Counted from the stretch's first letter, positions 9,441-20,506 are shown. The stretch is DNA of 64,000 bases from Methylotenera oryzisoli (GCF_004661485.1 NZ_PQVH01000001.1:107739-171738); one strand, 5' to 3'. The notes: generated by a model from the sequence alone, not told the origin. Numbers and translations are program-made.

Positions 9441-11756
9441 TCAGTAATCAAATTTCAGTTGAACGTAACCTGTCCGCTGTGGATAGGGATGAAACACATA
9501 AGCTTTGTAATTATTGAGGTTATCTACGCCCACGCTTGCTGTGAATCGATTTGCAAACTTGTAGTTAGTTTTAAAATCTACGACAAAGAACTTACTTGCA
9601 GCACCAAATGTACTGTCATTCACATCACTATTATCAAGTGCATTGTATTGGCGGCCGCTATAGCGTGCTGCAACACTATACGTGAGATTGTTTCCGCTGT
9701 GGTAAGTAGCAACGGCTTTCAACATGTTGCGTGGAATACGCGGAGGTTTATTACCAATGGTATTAGGTGCGGCCTTGTTACTTAACACCTCTGCCTCTGT
9801 AAAAGTGGCACTCCCTTGAAAATCCAAACCATGTATCAATACATCTTGCCACTGCGTAGCTAACTCTAGGCCACGCGTACGAATATGATCTACATTCTGC
9901 ACAAAGCTACAGCCGCCAGACCTAGTACAAGTGCCTGTATCGTAAGGAATAGCGCTGTTAATAGCGATGTTTTGGGAGATAAGTGCATCGTACTTATTCT
10001 CACTAAACAAGCTCGCTCTAATCAAACCACGGTCGTAACGTCGCTCAGCTGTTAGCTCCCCCGCAATTACTTCCTCGGGCTTTAAATTAGGATTAGACTC
10101 AACAAAATAGGCAGTAGCGCCATTTTGCAATGGCTGAAACATCTCGCTTACGGTTGGAAAGCGAAAGGCTTGCCCTAACGCCGCGCGAAAACCCCAAGCG
10201 GGCACTGGCTCAAAGCTAATAGAGACTTTGGGGGAAAATTTTGCTTTAGCTCTGTCTTTATAATCTGCGGTTTTTAATACATTAGCAATAGTCGTTTTGT
10301 TCTGGCCATCTTCAGCTTGCCAAAGTTCAGCACGCCCTCCCAAAGTGAGGGCCCAATTTTGATTAATCTGCCATTTATCTTGTGCGTAAAGTGCATGTGT
10401 GAGAGTTTTGCCACGTGCTGATGTATTTAAAGCTCCTTCGTTGCCAACTTTCCAATCCGCAGTATTATATGTATCACTGTTTAGCGTATATTGATCAACA
10501 TGGTAGCCTAAATCAAGCGTATGTTCCTTTGGTCGTAAAGTAGCGCGCGCATCGAACACAGTCCAACCTGTTCCTGACAAATCAGTAATGCGGCCAGTTC
10601 TTGTGATGTAAGGGTTACCCTGAACCACCGTACCTGAAGCAAGTGCATTAGCAGCGCTATTTTTATCTTTTTGATAGTCATAATCAGATAATGTGAATTG
10701 CCAATCGAAAAAGCCTTTAGTATTAGATTTCATATCGAATGCCTGCATGATATGAAGCGATTCGGCTTCGGCTGGATTCATCCCTGAAACATCATATCTT
10801 CTTCCATTAAACGTAACCCTACCGTTATATACAGGATTGCCTGCAAGGTCTTTAATGTAACTCTCAACATCCGTTGTGCTCCTCATATCCCAAACACCCA
10901 AGGTATAGGCTAACTTAATCGCTGGACTAATGTCGTAGGTTGCTTTCAACTTGATATTAGTCTGTTTGGTATGATCTATACTATTCGCACCAAAAATCAC
11001 TCTGTCCGCATTTGTCTCACTTTTATCCTGATAGGCGCCATTCACTACTGTGCCACCTGCTGGTGTGGTTGAAAGATTAGCCGTCGAAAAATTCATCGGT
11101 TGCCCTTCATTTTCAAGATAGTCAGCCCCCACCCAAAATGAAAAATCATTGACCTTATTACCAAAAGAAGCGGTCAAATGATTACCTTGATAATGCTCGT
11201 CAGTCCCATATAGTTTAAAACCTTGCGCAAAAGTCTGTGCACTTGCATGTGACTCTAGTTTGTCTGGCATGCGCGTCGCAATACTCATCACCCCACCAAA
11301 TGAGTTACCTGCATAAAGCGCAGAGAAAGGCCCGTACATCATACTAATACTTTCGATTTCTTCTGGGCTCACCATTCCCCAACGTGGAGGAAATGCAAAC
11401 GAGTTGCCTAGTAAGTTAGAAATTAATACGCCATCTGCATAAAGCAGGCTTTGTGCACTAGATAAGGTACCAATCGTACGGGTTGCGATAATGCCGTTTC
11501 TGTCACCGATAAAACGTTCACGTACTTGAATACTAGGAAGGTATTTCAGGGTTTGTGCAGGTGTTGCTGCGTTAACATTCTCTTCGATTTGCCTTTTATC
11601 AAAAGTCTCGACAGTAGCTGGATGTTTACTGATACGACTATCAATCATGGGCGCGCGTACTTCAACCGCATCTAAATCAATCATCTCATTATGCTCGGCA
11701 AATAATGTGCCGCTAAAGCTCGCTGCGATGATGGTTGAAATTAGCTTAATCCGCAT
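9441..11756 (-). CDS. TonB-dependent outer-membrane receptor
   Basis: A 771-residue outer-membrane receptor with a signal peptide (MRIKLISTIIAASFSGTLFA), a TonB-box-like segment (DLDAVEVRAP), a plug domain of about 130 residues (STIQ-type LLYADGV, PFSALYAGNSFGGVM), then a beta-barrel ending in an aromatic residue (YVQLKFDY). ATG 11756 follows AGGGGA and begins the signal peptide; an upstream in-frame start at 11783 would add nine residues. It carries a CTRSGGC pair in an extracellular-type loop. The substrate is not determinable; the metal-rich partner gene and the oxidase locus suggest a metal or metallophore. Confidence 0.88.
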   Translation of the reverse strand: MRIKLISTIIAASFSGTLFAEHNEMIDLDAVEVRAPMIDSRISKHPATVETFDKRQIEENVNAATPAQTLKYLPSIQVRERFIGDRNGIIATRTIGTLSSAQSLLYADGVLISNLLGNSFAFPPRWGMVSPEEIESISMMYGPFSALYAGNSFGGVMSIATRMPDKLESHASAQTFAQGFKLYGTDEHYQGNHLTASFGNKVNDFSFWVGADYLENEGQPMNFSTANLSTTPAGGTVVNGAYQDKSETNADRVIFGANSIDHTKQTNIKLKATYDISPAIKLAYTLGVWDMRSTTDVESYIKDLAGNPVYNGRVTFNGRRYDVSGMNPAEAESLHIMQAFDMKSNTKGFFDWQFTLSDYDYQKDKNSAANALASGTVVQGNPYITRTGRITDLSGTGWTVFDARATLRPKEHTLDLGYHVDQYTLNSDTYNTADWKVGNEGALNTSARGKTLTHALYAQDKWQINQNWALTLGGRAELWQAEDGQNKTTIANVLKTADYKDRAKAKFSPKVSISFEPVPAWGFRAALGQAFRFPTVSEMFQPLQNGATAYFVESNPNLKPEEVIAGELTAERRYDRGLIRASLFSENKYDALISQNIAINSAIPYDTGTCTRSGGCSFVQNVDHIRTRGLELATQWQDVLIHGLDFQGSATFTEAEVLSNKAAPNTIGNKPPRIPRNMLKAVATYHSGNNLTYSVAARYSGRQYNALDNSDVNDSTFGAASKFFVVDFKTNYKFANRFTASVGVDNLNNYKAYVFHPYPQRTGYVQLKFDY

Positions 11757-11834
11757 TGCATTCCCCTGATTCTTAATATACAAATTCTACAGTTATTATT
11801 TTTAATGTTGATTGACGGCTTACCAGCAATTACC

Positions 11835-11848
11835 ATAGACATGTCTAT
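11835..11848. promoter_or_regulatory. 14-bp palindrome upstream of the TonB receptor
   Basis: ATAGACATGTCTAT is a perfect palindrome 79 bases upstream of the receptor start, in the spacer shared with regB. It has the form of a dimeric regulator's operator. I do not recognise the family. Confidence 0.4.
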
Positions 11849-11922
11849 AGCATCATCCTGATACAGTGATATATTGATGGATTAGCAGTATATTTTAGAT
11901 ATGCGCGCTGCGTAATGTGACC

Positions 11923-11967
11923 AATTGTCGCAGGGGCTATGCGCATAAATGCGCGACAATTTGACGC
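11923..11967. promoter_or_regulatory. Candidate RegA-type binding sites
   Basis: GCGAC-AATTT-GACGC at 11953-11967 fits the inverted GCGNC-N5-GNCGC pattern reported for RegA/PrrA/RegR regulators. A second copy on the minus strand, reading leftward from 11931 (GCGAC-AATTG-GTCAC), matches except for one base. The two GCGACAATT arms (11923-11931 and 11953-11961) form a perfect inverted repeat around a TATGCGCATA palindrome (11938-11947). The site lies directly before regB and upstream of the divergent TonB receptor, which suggests autoregulation. Confidence 0.5.
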
Positions 11968-11981
11968 AATGCAATTTAGTC

Positions 11982-13286
11982 ATGAGCACGTATAATAATC
12001 AGGTGATGAATACGCATTTCCCCACTTTAGAAAACCCAACGCGCCGTAACTTGCAGCGCTTGTTTTTACTGCGCAGCGTCATGATTGCATTCATGCTGGC
12101 CGCCACACTGGCACTATATTACCTGCATATTCCACTGCCAAAAATTCCTATCGCGCTTGCTGTAGGCGGCATGCTGCTACTTAACCTGATGACGTTATTG
12201 CGCCTGCAGAAATTCAGCAATGTGACTGACCATGAATTGCTATTACAGTTACTGGGGGATTTACTCGGGCTCACAGTCTTATTTTATTTTACTGGCGGCT
12301 ATAGCAACCCTTTAGTGTGGATGTATTTACTGCCGTTGACGATTGCAGCTGCTGCCTTAAAACGTGAGTACACTTGGCTACTGGCAGCTATTGCCGTTAT
12401 TTGCTACTCCACACTGGTGTTTTATTACGTACCATTATCACACCTGCATATGCACTATCTGGCTGGGAAGTCGCTAGATATCCATTTGGTAGGGATGTGG
12501 CTCGGCTTTGTGGTGAGTGCAGGCATTATTGCTTTCTTTGTCACGCGCATCGGGCAAAGCTTACGTGATTATGATCAAATACTAGCTGCGGTTAGAGAAA
12601 AATCGCTAGAAAGTGAGCGTGCACTCTCATTAGGAACGCTCGCTGCCAGTGCCGCACACGAATTAGGAACACCACTCGCAACCATGGCTGTAATTAGCAA
12701 AGAACTGGCACGAGACTTATCAAGTCAGCCAGAGCAATTACAACAGTTAGCCATTATCCGCACGCAAATTGATCGCTGTAAGGAAATACTTTCATCTATC
12801 ACACGCAATGCTGGCGAAAGCCGAGCAGATGCGGGGCATGGATTACCACTAAGTCAGTTCTTACAAGATGCGATTCAGCGCTGGCGTGATACGCGCCCAG
12901 CAACAGAGTTAGTGGTCAATTTTAGTGGTGGCACCAGCAACCCGTTAATTTTCACAGACAGAACATTAAGCCAGGCCATACAGAATTTATTAGACAACGC
13001 TGCCGATGCATCGCCAGAGCGGGTGCTATTTGATGCGAACTGGAATGAAAATACCTTGCAGATGTATATTAGAGACTTTGGTAACGGGCTTAGCGATGAA
13101 GTGAAAACACAGCTTGGCAAACCGTTTTTCAGCTCAAAAAATGGCAATGGCATGGGCTTAGGTGTGTACCTCACGCAACTGATTATTGCAAAACTTGGCG
13201 GGACGCTTACCCTCACCAATCATGACGAAGGCGGTGTGCTCACCGCCATCACATTGCCACTACACCAATTGCGCATAGCTCATTAA
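11982..13286 (+). CDS. regB: Redox sensor histidine kinase RegB/PrrB family
   Basis: Membrane histidine kinase of the RegB/PrrB/RoxS group, which senses redox or quinone state and phosphorylates RegA. It has six hydrophobic helices in the first 185 residues. The quinone-site motif appears as GGYSNPL (consensus GGxxNPF). The phosphorylated His is in SAAHELGTPLATM, and the conserved redox Cys sits in IDRCKEIL. An ATPase domain follows (N box NLLDNAADAS, G boxes DFGNGLS and GNGMGLGVYL). The start is uncertain: ATG 11982 and ATG 12006 both lack a good ribosome site. regA follows 10 bases later. Confidence 0.9.
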   Translation: MSTYNNQVMNTHFPTLENPTRRNLQRLFLLRSVMIAFMLAATLALYYLHIPLPKIPIALAVGGMLLLNLMTLLRLQKFSNVTDHELLLQLLGDLLGLTVLFYFTGGYSNPLVWMYLLPLTIAAAALKREYTWLLAAIAVICYSTLVFYYVPLSHLHMHYLAGKSLDIHLVGMWLGFVVSAGIIAFFVTRIGQSLRDYDQILAAVREKSLESERALSLGTLAASAAHELGTPLATMAVISKELARDLSSQPEQLQQLAIIRTQIDRCKEILSSITRNAGESRADAGHGLPLSQFLQDAIQRWRDTRPATELVVNFSGGTSNPLIFTDRTLSQAIQNLLDNAADASPERVLFDANWNENTLQMYIRDFGNGLSDEVKTQLGKPFFSSKNGNGMGLGVYLTQLIIAKLGGTLTLTNHDEGGVLTAITLPLHQLRIAH

Positions 13287-13296
13287 GGATATGCTC

Positions 13297-13896
13297 ATGC
13301 CTGAGAACGACGCAATAGACTCAAACAATACAGCAGACTTAAGATCTAGCGATGTACAGCCCACTCTGCTACTGGTGGACGATGATGAGGTATTTTTGAA
13401 TGTACTGGCAATGGCGATGCGCAAACGCGGCTTTTTAGTGACACTTGCTAGCAGTGCTGAGTCGGCCTTTGCCATTGCGCAGAACGACCCACCGGAATTT
13501 GCTGTCGTTGACCTTAAAATGTCAGGCAACTCTGGCCTAGTATTAGTCAGGCAGCTGGCAAGCTTACAAGCAGCAACAAAAATAGTAGTGCTCACAGGCT
13601 ACGCCAGTATCGCTACGGCGGTAGAAGCAATTAAACTGGGGGCAACTCACTACTTGGCTAAACCGGTCGATGCGGATGAAATTGTTGCTGCATTTGATAA
13701 ACAAGCTGGGGATTCAGAGGTTGAACTAGCGTCGTCACCACTACCAGTTGGCAGATTAGAGTGGGAGCATATTCAGCGGGTACTTTCAGAGAATGATGGC
13801 AACATCTCCGCCACCGCTCGCAGCCTAAATATGCACAGACGTACGCTACAAAGAAAACTAGGCAAGAAACCTAGCATTAACCCAAGCATTATCTAA
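13297..13896 (+). CDS. regA: Redox response regulator RegA/PrrA family
   Basis: A 199-residue response regulator: receiver domain (about 25-135) with DDD acid pocket, phosphoacceptor Asp in VVDLKMSG, conserved T/S in VVLTGYAS and Lys in YLAKPVD. It is followed by a Fis-type helix-turn-helix (GNISATARSLNMHRRTLQRKL) characteristic of RegA/ActR. ATG 13297 is correctly spaced from AAGGAT; the in-frame ATG at 13291 is too close to it. It is paired with regB and likely controls respiratory genes such as the upstream oxidase operons, which is inference. Confidence 0.92.
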   Translation: MPENDAIDSNNTADLRSSDVQPTLLLVDDDEVFLNVLAMAMRKRGFLVTLASSAESAFAIAQNDPPEFAVVDLKMSGNSGLVLVRQLASLQAATKIVVLTGYASIATAVEAIKLGATHYLAKPVDADEIVAAFDKQAGDSEVELASSPLPVGRLEWEHIQRVLSENDGNISATARSLNMHRRTLQRKLGKKPSINPSII

Positions 13897-13949
13897 CCAC
13901 ATCAAGACCCGCCAGCAAAACATCGTGATGTATGAGCCTAAGCTAATCT

Positions 13950-14588
13950 TTAGTCGTCGCTAAAGCGCTCCTCACGCCACGGGTCAGCTTCATTATGATA
14001 ACCGCGCACCTCCCAAAATCCTGGGCGGTCAAATTCATGCAACTCGATAGCTTTCAGCCACTTGGCGCCCTTCCATGCATAACGCTTAGGTACAATCATG
14101 CGTACCGGGCCGCCATGCGCGGGAGTTAAAGGCCCACCCAACACACTATGGGCAATGATAACGTCATCATCTAATAAAGCATCTAGGGGTAAGTTCGTGG
14201 TGTAGCCGTCATAGCCATGTAAGGTTACATGTTTTGCGGCTGGCAACGGCGCAGCCATTGCCAAAATCTCGCGGGCAGGCACTCCCTGCCAGTCCATATC
14301 CAATTGGCTCCAGCGCGTCACACAATGAAAATCCGAGATATCCGTCACTTGTGGCATTGCCTGAAACTGCACCCAGTTAATATCGAGCTCATGTTCTACC
14401 AAGCCATATACACGCAGGCTCCAGTTTTCAGTTGTCACTTGCGGACGAATGCCCAAATCTAAAGTCGGAAAGTTCTTTACCTCGGTTTGCCCTGCCGGAA
14501 TCCGCTCATTCGCATTCGCTTTACCTGGCTTTGCACCACGTTTTGCTAATGCAATTTTTCCTTCGATAAGCTTTTTCCAGTCTGGCAT
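13950..14588 (-). CDS. Sulfite-oxidase-like molybdopterin oxidoreductase
   Basis: A 212-residue cytoplasmic protein of the sulfite oxidase-like molybdopterin domain family. The Mo-ligand cysteine sits in ISDFHCVTRWSQLDMDW, and the cofactor-binding segments GYDGYTTNLPLD and PLTPAHGGPVRMIVP follow. No signal peptide is visible, unlike MsrP (YedY). There is no dimerisation domain, so this is the short single-domain form. The substrate is unknown. It is a monocistronic-looking gene between regA (convergent) and lspA. Confidence 0.85.
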   Translation of the reverse strand: MPDWKKLIEGKIALAKRGAKPGKANANERIPAGQTEVKNFPTLDLGIRPQVTTENWSLRVYGLVEHELDINWVQFQAMPQVTDISDFHCVTRWSQLDMDWQGVPAREILAMAAPLPAAKHVTLHGYDGYTTNLPLDALLDDDVIIAHSVLGGPLTPAHGGPVRMIVPKRYAWKGAKWLKAIELHEFDRPGFWEVRGYHNEADPWREERFSDD

Positions 14589-14621
14589 AGGTTTGTTCCG
14601 AAATAAATGTCTATGAGTTGA

Positions 14622-15083
14622 TTAACTTACATTCGACTTCTTGAAAATATCCGCAAGTAACAAACCGACCCCAACGCATATTGCACTATCTGCCACATTA
14701 AAAGCCGGCCAATATAACTGATCAATATGAAAAAACAGAAAATCCACTACATAGCCTAGGGTCAGGCGATCATACAAATTACCAATGGCACCACCTAATA
14801 CTAAGGCCAAACCTAAGCTAAATAGTTTCTCATGATGATGCTTTTTAATCAGATACGTAATCACAATAACGGCAGTTGCAGTCACTGCAGTGAATAACCA
14901 CTTTTGCCAACCACCAGCATTGGCTAAAAAGCTGAACGCTGCACCCTCATTATGAAAACGTACCAAATCAAAAAAGCTAGTAATGGTTAAGTGCTCACCA
15001 TACACAAATGCGCGTTGGATTAAATACTTGGTGTACAAATCTAGGGCGACCACAATTGCGCTAATAGCAAACCACTTACGCAT
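14622..15083 (-). CDS. lspA: Lipoprotein signal peptidase (signal peptidase II)
   Basis: Inner-membrane aspartyl protease that removes prolipoprotein signal peptides. The 153-residue protein has four hydrophobic helices and both catalytic blocks: [11 protein letters not shown] (about 105-115) and [16 protein letters not shown] (about 133-148), carrying the two Asp residues. ATG 15083 overlaps the ileS stop, so translation is coupled to ileS, the common ileS-lspA arrangement. Confidence 0.95.
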   Translation of the reverse strand: MRKWFAISAIVVALDLYTKYLIQRAFVYGEHLTITSFFDLVRFHNEGAAFSFLANAGGWQKWLFTAVTATAVIVITYLIKKHHHEKLFSLGLALVLGGAIGNLYDRLTLGYVVDFLFFHIDQLYWPAFNVADSAICVGVGLLLADIFKKSNVS

Positions 15084-17892
15084 GTGAGCGAACCTCGCCT
15101 TTACCAAACAAGTTACTTACGCAGCGTCCGCAAATATGTGGGTGCGTAGCATCTGCACCTACGTCTGCGCGATAATGCCAGCAGCGATCGCATTTAGTAT
15201 GTGCACTTGGCGCAACTTGCACCTCTAATCCACCCGCACGCTGATGTAGCGAAGCGCGTGATGTAATCAGCACAAAACGCAAGTCATCCTGTAGGCGGCT
15301 TAATGCCTCAAAGGTTGCACCATCTGCATAAATATCCAGCTCAGATTGCAATGATGAACCCACCAAACCAGCAGCGCGCTTCTCTTCTATCGCTTTATTT
15401 GCTAAGGCACGCACCTCAAGCACCGTTTGCCAAGATTGAATCTCTGCATCACTTAATCCGTGCGCTGGCAAGCTATACCAAAGCTCTTCAAATACAGTTT
15501 TATCTGCATCCAAATCTAGTGTTTGCCAAATCTCATCCGCAGTGAAACTTAAAATCGGTGCCATTAAACGCATCATGGTGTGGGTAATATGATGCAATGT
15601 GCTTTGCGCAACACGACGCGCATGTGAGGCTTCACCAGTAGTGTATAAGCGGTCTTTTAGAATATCTAAGTAAAAGCCACCTAAGTCTTCTGAACAGAAG
15701 CTCACAAACTTTTGCACTGCCAAGTGGAACTCGTAACGGTCATAATCCGCTAATATCTCGGTTTGCAACTTGTCTGTTAAGTGCAAAGCATAACGGTCTA
15801 TTTCCAACCACTCGTTCACCGGCAACAAGTCTTTAGCCGCATCAAAATCAGCCAAGTTCGCCAACAAGAAACGTAAAGTGTTACGAATACGTCGATAACT
15901 TTCAGCAACACGCTTTAAAATTTCATCCGAAATAGTCAGCTCACCAGAGTAATCGGTAGAGGCCACCCACAAACGCAAGATATCTGCGCCATAGGTATCC
16001 ATCACTTTTTGTGGCGCAACCACATTACCTTTAGATTTACTCATTTTGTGGCCGCTGCCATCCACTACAAAACCATGTGTTAGCAATGCTTTGTATGGCG
16101 CATGACCATCAATCGCGCAACCAGTCAGCAAGCTAGACTGGAACCAGCCACGATGCTGGTCTGAACCCTCTAAATACAAATCGGCCGGGAAGGCCAGCTC
16201 AGGACGGCGTTTAAGCACTGCGGCATGCGTACTGCCAGAGTCAAACCACACGTCCAAGGTGTCAGTCACCTTCTTATATTGCTCGGCATAGTCAGGAGCA
16301 TGTTGCGCCAAGAAGGCCGCACCATCTAAACTAAACCAAGCCTCTACACCGGTTTTTTCCGTAAGTAAGGCTGCTTGCTCTAACAGCGCTGTGGTTTGCG
16401 GATGTGGCTCGCCTGTTTCCTTATGCACAAACAATGGCATAGGCACGCCCCAGTTACGTTGGCGTGACACACACCAGTCCGGGCGGTTTTTAATCATCGC
16501 CTCTAAACGTGCACGACCCCAGCTTGGGAAAAACTCAGTCTCATCCACGGCTTTGTTAGCATGTTCGCGCAATGCTTTACCATTGATGTCGTGGGCATTC
16601 ATCCCTATAAACCATTGATGCGTCGCCAACTGCATCAGTGGCGTTTTATGGCGCCAGCAATGCGGGAAACTATGGTTCAAACGTGCGCTTGCAAGTAAGC
16701 GACCACTCTCCTGCATGTTCGCCAAAATAACTTTGTTCGCGTCTTGTCTGCTTAGGCCACGAATAGCAGCAAACTCGACCAACTCACTGGTAAAGAATTT
16801 ACCATCACTACCGATTAAGACTCTTGGCTTTTGCTCTGGGAAGTTAGCACGCATCACCAGCCAGTCATCATTACCGTGAGCAGCAGCCGTATGCACCAAG
16901 CCGGTACCTGCCTCAGTGGTCACATGGTCACCACAGATAACTGGCACTTGGCGCGCATCAAAAGGGTGTGCTAACTGCAAGTGTTTTAATGCCAGACCTT
17001 TACAGCTTGCCAGTACTTTTGCATCGACTTCACCATAGCGCGTTAATGTCGCGGCAGCCAAAGCATTTGCAAGTATCAGCAAGCCTTTACTGGTTTGAAT
17101 CAAGTCATAATCAAGCTCAGCATGCACACTCACCGCCTGATTGGCCGGCAAGGTCCACGGTGTAGTTGTCCAAATCACCGCATACGCATCGCCTGTAATA
17201 GCGACGCCAAACGCCTTACTCAAGGCCGCATTGTCTACAACTTTAAACCCTACATCGATTGCAGGTGAGTTGACATCTTCGTACTCAACTTCGGCTTCAG
17301 CCAGCGCTGAGCCGCAATCTACACACCAATGTACAGGCTTGCTGCCTTGATACAGGTAGCCATTTTTATAAATGTCTCCTAAAGCACGCATGATGTCAGC
17401 TTCAGTTTGATAATCCATTGTTAAATAAGGATTATCCCAATCTGCCTGCACGCCTAAACGGATAAAGTCTTTCTTTTGTTTTTCTACCTGTTCAGCTGCA
17501 TAGGCACGGCAAAGCTCGCGGAACTGTGCAGGATCTATATTTTTACCATGATTTTTCTCTACTACGAGCTCAATCGGTAAGCCATGACAATCCCAGCCTG
17601 GCACATAAGGTGCATCAAAGCCTGAAAATGTTTTAGATTTTACGATGATATCTTTTAAGATTTTATTTACCGCATGCCCAATGTGAATATCACCATTGGC
17701 GTAGGGAGGGCCATCATGCAAAATGAATTTCTTTGCACCTTTGCGCGCATTGCGAATACGCGTATACAGTTTTTTATCCTGCCAAGCTTTCAGCCATGCA
17801 GGCTCACGCTTAGCCAAATCGCCACGCATCGGGAAGGCGGTCTCTGGCAGGTTTAATTTATACTTGCTTTGCTCTTTATTGTCTTCAGTCAT
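15076..17892 (-). CDS. ileS: Isoleucyl-tRNA synthetase
   Basis: Class I aminoacyl-tRNA synthetase charging tRNA-Ile with editing against valine. The 938-residue protein has the HIGH motif ([12 protein letters not shown], about residue 60), the CP1 editing domain with [12 protein letters not shown], and the KMSKS motif ([10 protein letters not shown], about 600). A C-terminal zinc finger, CDRCWHY ... CGRC, is also present. ATG 17892 with an upstream GAG is chosen over a start five codons earlier. It precedes lspA and follows ribF and murJ on the same strand. Confidence 0.96.
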   Translation of the reverse strand: MTEDNKEQSKYKLNLPETAFPMRGDLAKREPAWLKAWQDKKLYTRIRNARKGAKKFILHDGPPYANGDIHIGHAVNKILKDIIVKSKTFSGFDAPYVPGWDCHGLPIELVVEKNHGKNIDPAQFRELCRAYAAEQVEKQKKDFIRLGVQADWDNPYLTMDYQTEADIMRALGDIYKNGYLYQGSKPVHWCVDCGSALAEAEVEYEDVNSPAIDVGFKVVDNAALSKAFGVAITGDAYAVIWTTTPWTLPANQAVSVHAELDYDLIQTSKGLLILANALAAATLTRYGEVDAKVLASCKGLALKHLQLAHPFDARQVPVICGDHVTTEAGTGLVHTAAAHGNDDWLVMRANFPEQKPRVLIGSDGKFFTSELVEFAAIRGLSRQDANKVILANMQESGRLLASARLNHSFPHCWRHKTPLMQLATHQWFIGMNAHDINGKALREHANKAVDETEFFPSWGRARLEAMIKNRPDWCVSRQRNWGVPMPLFVHKETGEPHPQTTALLEQAALLTEKTGVEAWFSLDGAAFLAQHAPDYAEQYKKVTDTLDVWFDSGSTHAAVLKRRPELAFPADLYLEGSDQHRGWFQSSLLTGCAIDGHAPYKALLTHGFVVDGSGHKMSKSKGNVVAPQKVMDTYGADILRLWVASTDYSGELTISDEILKRVAESYRRIRNTLRFLLANLADFDAAKDLLPVNEWLEIDRYALHLTDKLQTEILADYDRYEFHLAVQKFVSFCSEDLGGFYLDILKDRLYTTGEASHARRVAQSTLHHITHTMMRLMAPILSFTADEIWQTLDLDADKTVFEELWYSLPAHGLSDAEIQSWQTVLEVRALANKAIEEKRAAGLVGSSLQSELDIYADGATFEALSRLQDDLRFVLITSRASLHQRAGGLEVQVAPSAHTKCDRCWHYRADVGADATHPHICGRCVSNLFGKGEVRSHA

Positions 17893-18046
17893 TTCAAATC
17901 TCAACACATTTCATATTCATCATTCCTGCCCGCTTAATGCCGCACCTACTCATGCGCACATAAATCAAAACAACACAGAAATCCAGTTACAGGCACATCA
18001 AAAAAGTACCTCAGTCAGCGCCACAGCCCATCGGGCAGGGTTACAT

Positions 18047-18961
18047 TTAGCGCGATGGGGAAACAACCGTCCCAAAAAAAATTCTTGCCAATTCTACATC
18101 AACTGCAATTTGCGCTTTCAATGCATCCAAACCATCAAACTTCATTTCATCACGTATTTTATGCAAAAACTCCACATGCACATGCTTGCCATACAAGTCG
18201 CCATTAAAATCAAGCACATGTACTTCTAATGACAGTTTAGGCACGCCGGCAATCGTTGGGCGCACCCCTAAATTGGCAACAGCATTCAAACCGTCTAATT
18301 TTACTGCATATACCCCTTTTAATGCAGGTCGTTCATGCCGCATATGCACATTGGCTGTAGGAAAGCCAAGCTGACGGCCGCGCTTTGCTCCATGCACTAC
18401 CTTACCGCTAATGCTATAACCTCGCCCCAATAGTGATGACGCTTCATGCAAATGCCCATCAGCCAAGGCTGAGCGCACTCTGGTGCTAGAAACCCTTACC
18501 CCGGCCAGATCTACCTGCGGCAAACTCACCAAGTTAAACCCTGCCGCTACAAAATCATTCACTGAGCCAGCTCGCTTTGCACCAAAGCGAAAATCCTCAC
18601 CAACCAGAACTACCTGCGCATGAATCGCCTGACGCAAGATATCATGCATAAAAGCTTCAGCCGTCACCTTAGCAAAACGCTGATTAAATCTGCACACATA
18701 AACACGCTCCACCCCAGCTTGCGCAAAACACTCCAACTTTTCTCGCATAGAACAAAGCCGGGCTGGCGCACTTTCTGGCGTAAAAAACTCACGTGGATGC
18801 GGCTCAAACGTCATCACTGCCGCCTCTAAATTGCTGGCATTTGCAGTTTGCCTAAGTTGCGTCAATAACGCCTGATGCCCTAAATGCATGCCATCAAAGT
18901 TACCAATCGCCAAGGCACATGGCGGCTGTAAGACTGTAGGAATATGTCTAAAAATTTGCAT
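18047..18961 (-). CDS. ribF: Bifunctional riboflavin kinase / FAD synthetase
   Basis: Makes FMN from riboflavin and FAD from FMN. The 304-residue protein has an N-terminal nucleotidyltransferase domain (ALAIGNFDGMHLGHQALL, then VGEDFRFGAKRAG and SSTRVRSAL) and a C-terminal riboflavin kinase barrel (GRQLGFPTANVHM, KGVYAVKL, LEVHVLDFNGDLYG). It starts at the base next to the murJ stop, and murJ-ribF-ileS-lspA is a common proteobacterial order. No riboswitch is seen. Confidence 0.95.
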   Translation of the reverse strand: MQIFRHIPTVLQPPCALAIGNFDGMHLGHQALLTQLRQTANASNLEAAVMTFEPHPREFFTPESAPARLCSMREKLECFAQAGVERVYVCRFNQRFAKVTAEAFMHDILRQAIHAQVVLVGEDFRFGAKRAGSVNDFVAAGFNLVSLPQVDLAGVRVSSTRVRSALADGHLHEASSLLGRGYSISGKVVHGAKRGRQLGFPTANVHMRHERPALKGVYAVKLDGLNAVANLGVRPTIAGVPKLSLEVHVLDFNGDLYGKHVHVEFLHKIRDEMKFDGLDALKAQIAVDVELARIFFGTVVSPSR

Positions 18962-20506
18962 CTATCGGCTCACTCTACGTATGTAGTCGCGCGGCCTAAA
19001 CCCCAGCAACAAGAGCATGGCAAAATAGCTTACTGCACCTAACACCACCAAGCCACTCAAATAAACCAAACGGTGCATTAAACCTAAACTTAACCACAAG
19101 CTAGCATCGCCCATCGCGAAGTGCAGCACAACACCCATGACACCCAGTGCCAGCGACAACTTAACGACAAAAAGTAACCAGCCCGATTGTGGATGGAAAA
19201 TTTGGGCTTTACGTAAGTGGTGATATAACAGGCTAGCATTAAGACAGGCGCCTACGCCAATCGCCAGCGCCAAACCTACATGCTGCAAATTTAACCCAAA
19301 AACAAAGACCAGATTCATCAGCTGCGTCATCACCAAGGTAAATACTGCAATCTTGACTGGGGTTTTGATGTTTTGTCGCGCATAAAAACCTGGGGCTAAA
19401 ATTTTAACCAGAATCAAGCCTAGCAACCCCACGCTGTATGCAATTAATGCTTGCTGCGTCATTAACACATCTAGCGGTGTAAATTTACCATAGTTAAACA
19501 AGGTGGCTACCAACGGGGTTGCCAACACCGCCAAGGCCACTGCGGCAGGTGCTGCCAAAATAAAGGTTAAGCGCAGACCCCAATCCAACAATTGCGAGTA
19601 CTCGCTATCATCTTTACCCGCGTAAGCTTTAGATAAGCTGGGTAACAATATGGTACCTAGCGCAACACCAAGCACCCCAGTCGGGAACTCCATCAGGCGA
19701 TCTGCGTAATAAAGCCAACTGACGCTGCCTGTATTTAAAAATGAGGCAAAAATCGTATTCAGTATCAGTGATATCTGCGCCACAGACACGCCAAGTACAG
19801 CAGGTCCCATTAACTTAAGTATGCGCCAAACGCCCTCATCATCCGATTTAAAATCAAGCCTAGGTAACAGGCCTATCTGTTTTAAAAATGGCACCTGAAA
19901 GGCTAACTGCAAAAACCCACCAATAAACACAGCCCAAGCCAACACCTTAACAGGCTCATCAAAATAAGGTGCGAAGAACAGGATGGCAACAATCATTGCC
20001 ACATTGAGCCATACCGGCGTAAAGGCTGGCACGCCAAACTTATTATAGGTGTTAAGCACCCCACCAGCCATCGACACCAAGGAAATAAAGAAAATATAAG
20101 GGAAAGTAATGCGTAGTAGCTCTATAGTCAGCTGCATTTTCACCGCATCGCCTCTAAAACCCGGCGCGACCAAACTCACAATCCAAGGTGCAGCCAACAT
20201 ACCAACGACCGTAACCACCACCAGAATCAGGCCCAGCCAAGTGGCAACCCGGTTGATCAGATGATGCGTTTCATCAAAACCGCGCTGACTTTTGTATTCA
20301 GACAAAATTGGCACAAACGCCTGACTGAAAGCACCTTCTGCAGAAATCCTGCGTAATAGATTAGGAATTTTAAACGCGACAATAAAGGCGTCACTCAGCA
20401 TTCCTGCACCAAAAACCCGTGCAATAAGCGTATCGCGCACGAAGCCCAAAATACGCGAAACAAAAGTCATGCTGCCGACTTTAGCCAGCGCGTTGAGTAA
20501 ATTCAT
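18962..20506 (-). CDS. murJ: Lipid II flippase MurJ
   Basis: A 514-residue MATE-like membrane protein with fourteen hydrophobic helices that flips lipid II across the inner membrane for peptidoglycan synthesis. Conserved MurJ stretches include the N-terminal [22 protein letters not shown], split by the start of helix 1, then [17 protein letters not shown] and [14 protein letters not shown] [17 protein letters not shown]. It is first in the minus-strand run murJ-ribF-ileS-lspA and divergent from rpsT. Confidence 0.95.
   Translation of the reverse strand: MNLLNALAKVGSMTFVSRILGFVRDTLIARVFGAGMLSDAFIVAFKIPNLLRRISAEGAFSQAFVPILSEYKSQRGFDETHHLINRVATWLGLILVVVTVVGMLAAPWIVSLVAPGFRGDAVKMQLTIELLRITFPYIFFISLVSMAGGVLNTYNKFGVPAFTPVWLNVAMIVAILFFAPYFDEPVKVLAWAVFIGGFLQLAFQVPFLKQIGLLPRLDFKSDDEGVWRILKLMGPAVLGVSVAQISLILNTIFASFLNTGSVSWLYYADRLMEFPTGVLGVALGTILLPSLSKAYAGKDDSEYSQLLDWGLRLTFILAAPAAVALAVLATPLVATLFNYGKFTPLDVLMTQQALIAYSVGLLGLILVKILAPGFYARQNIKTPVKIAVFTLVMTQLMNLVFVFGLNLQHVGLALAIGVGACLNASLLYHHLRKAQIFHPQSGWLLFVVKLSLALGVMGVVLHFAMGDASLWLSLGLMHRLVYLSGLVVLGAVSYFAMLLLLGFRPRDYIRRVSR

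Noticed and set aside
17723..18229. 168-codon open frame across the ileS-ribF gap
   Set aside because: Most of it is antisense to ileS and ribF; no domain or start signal supports it.
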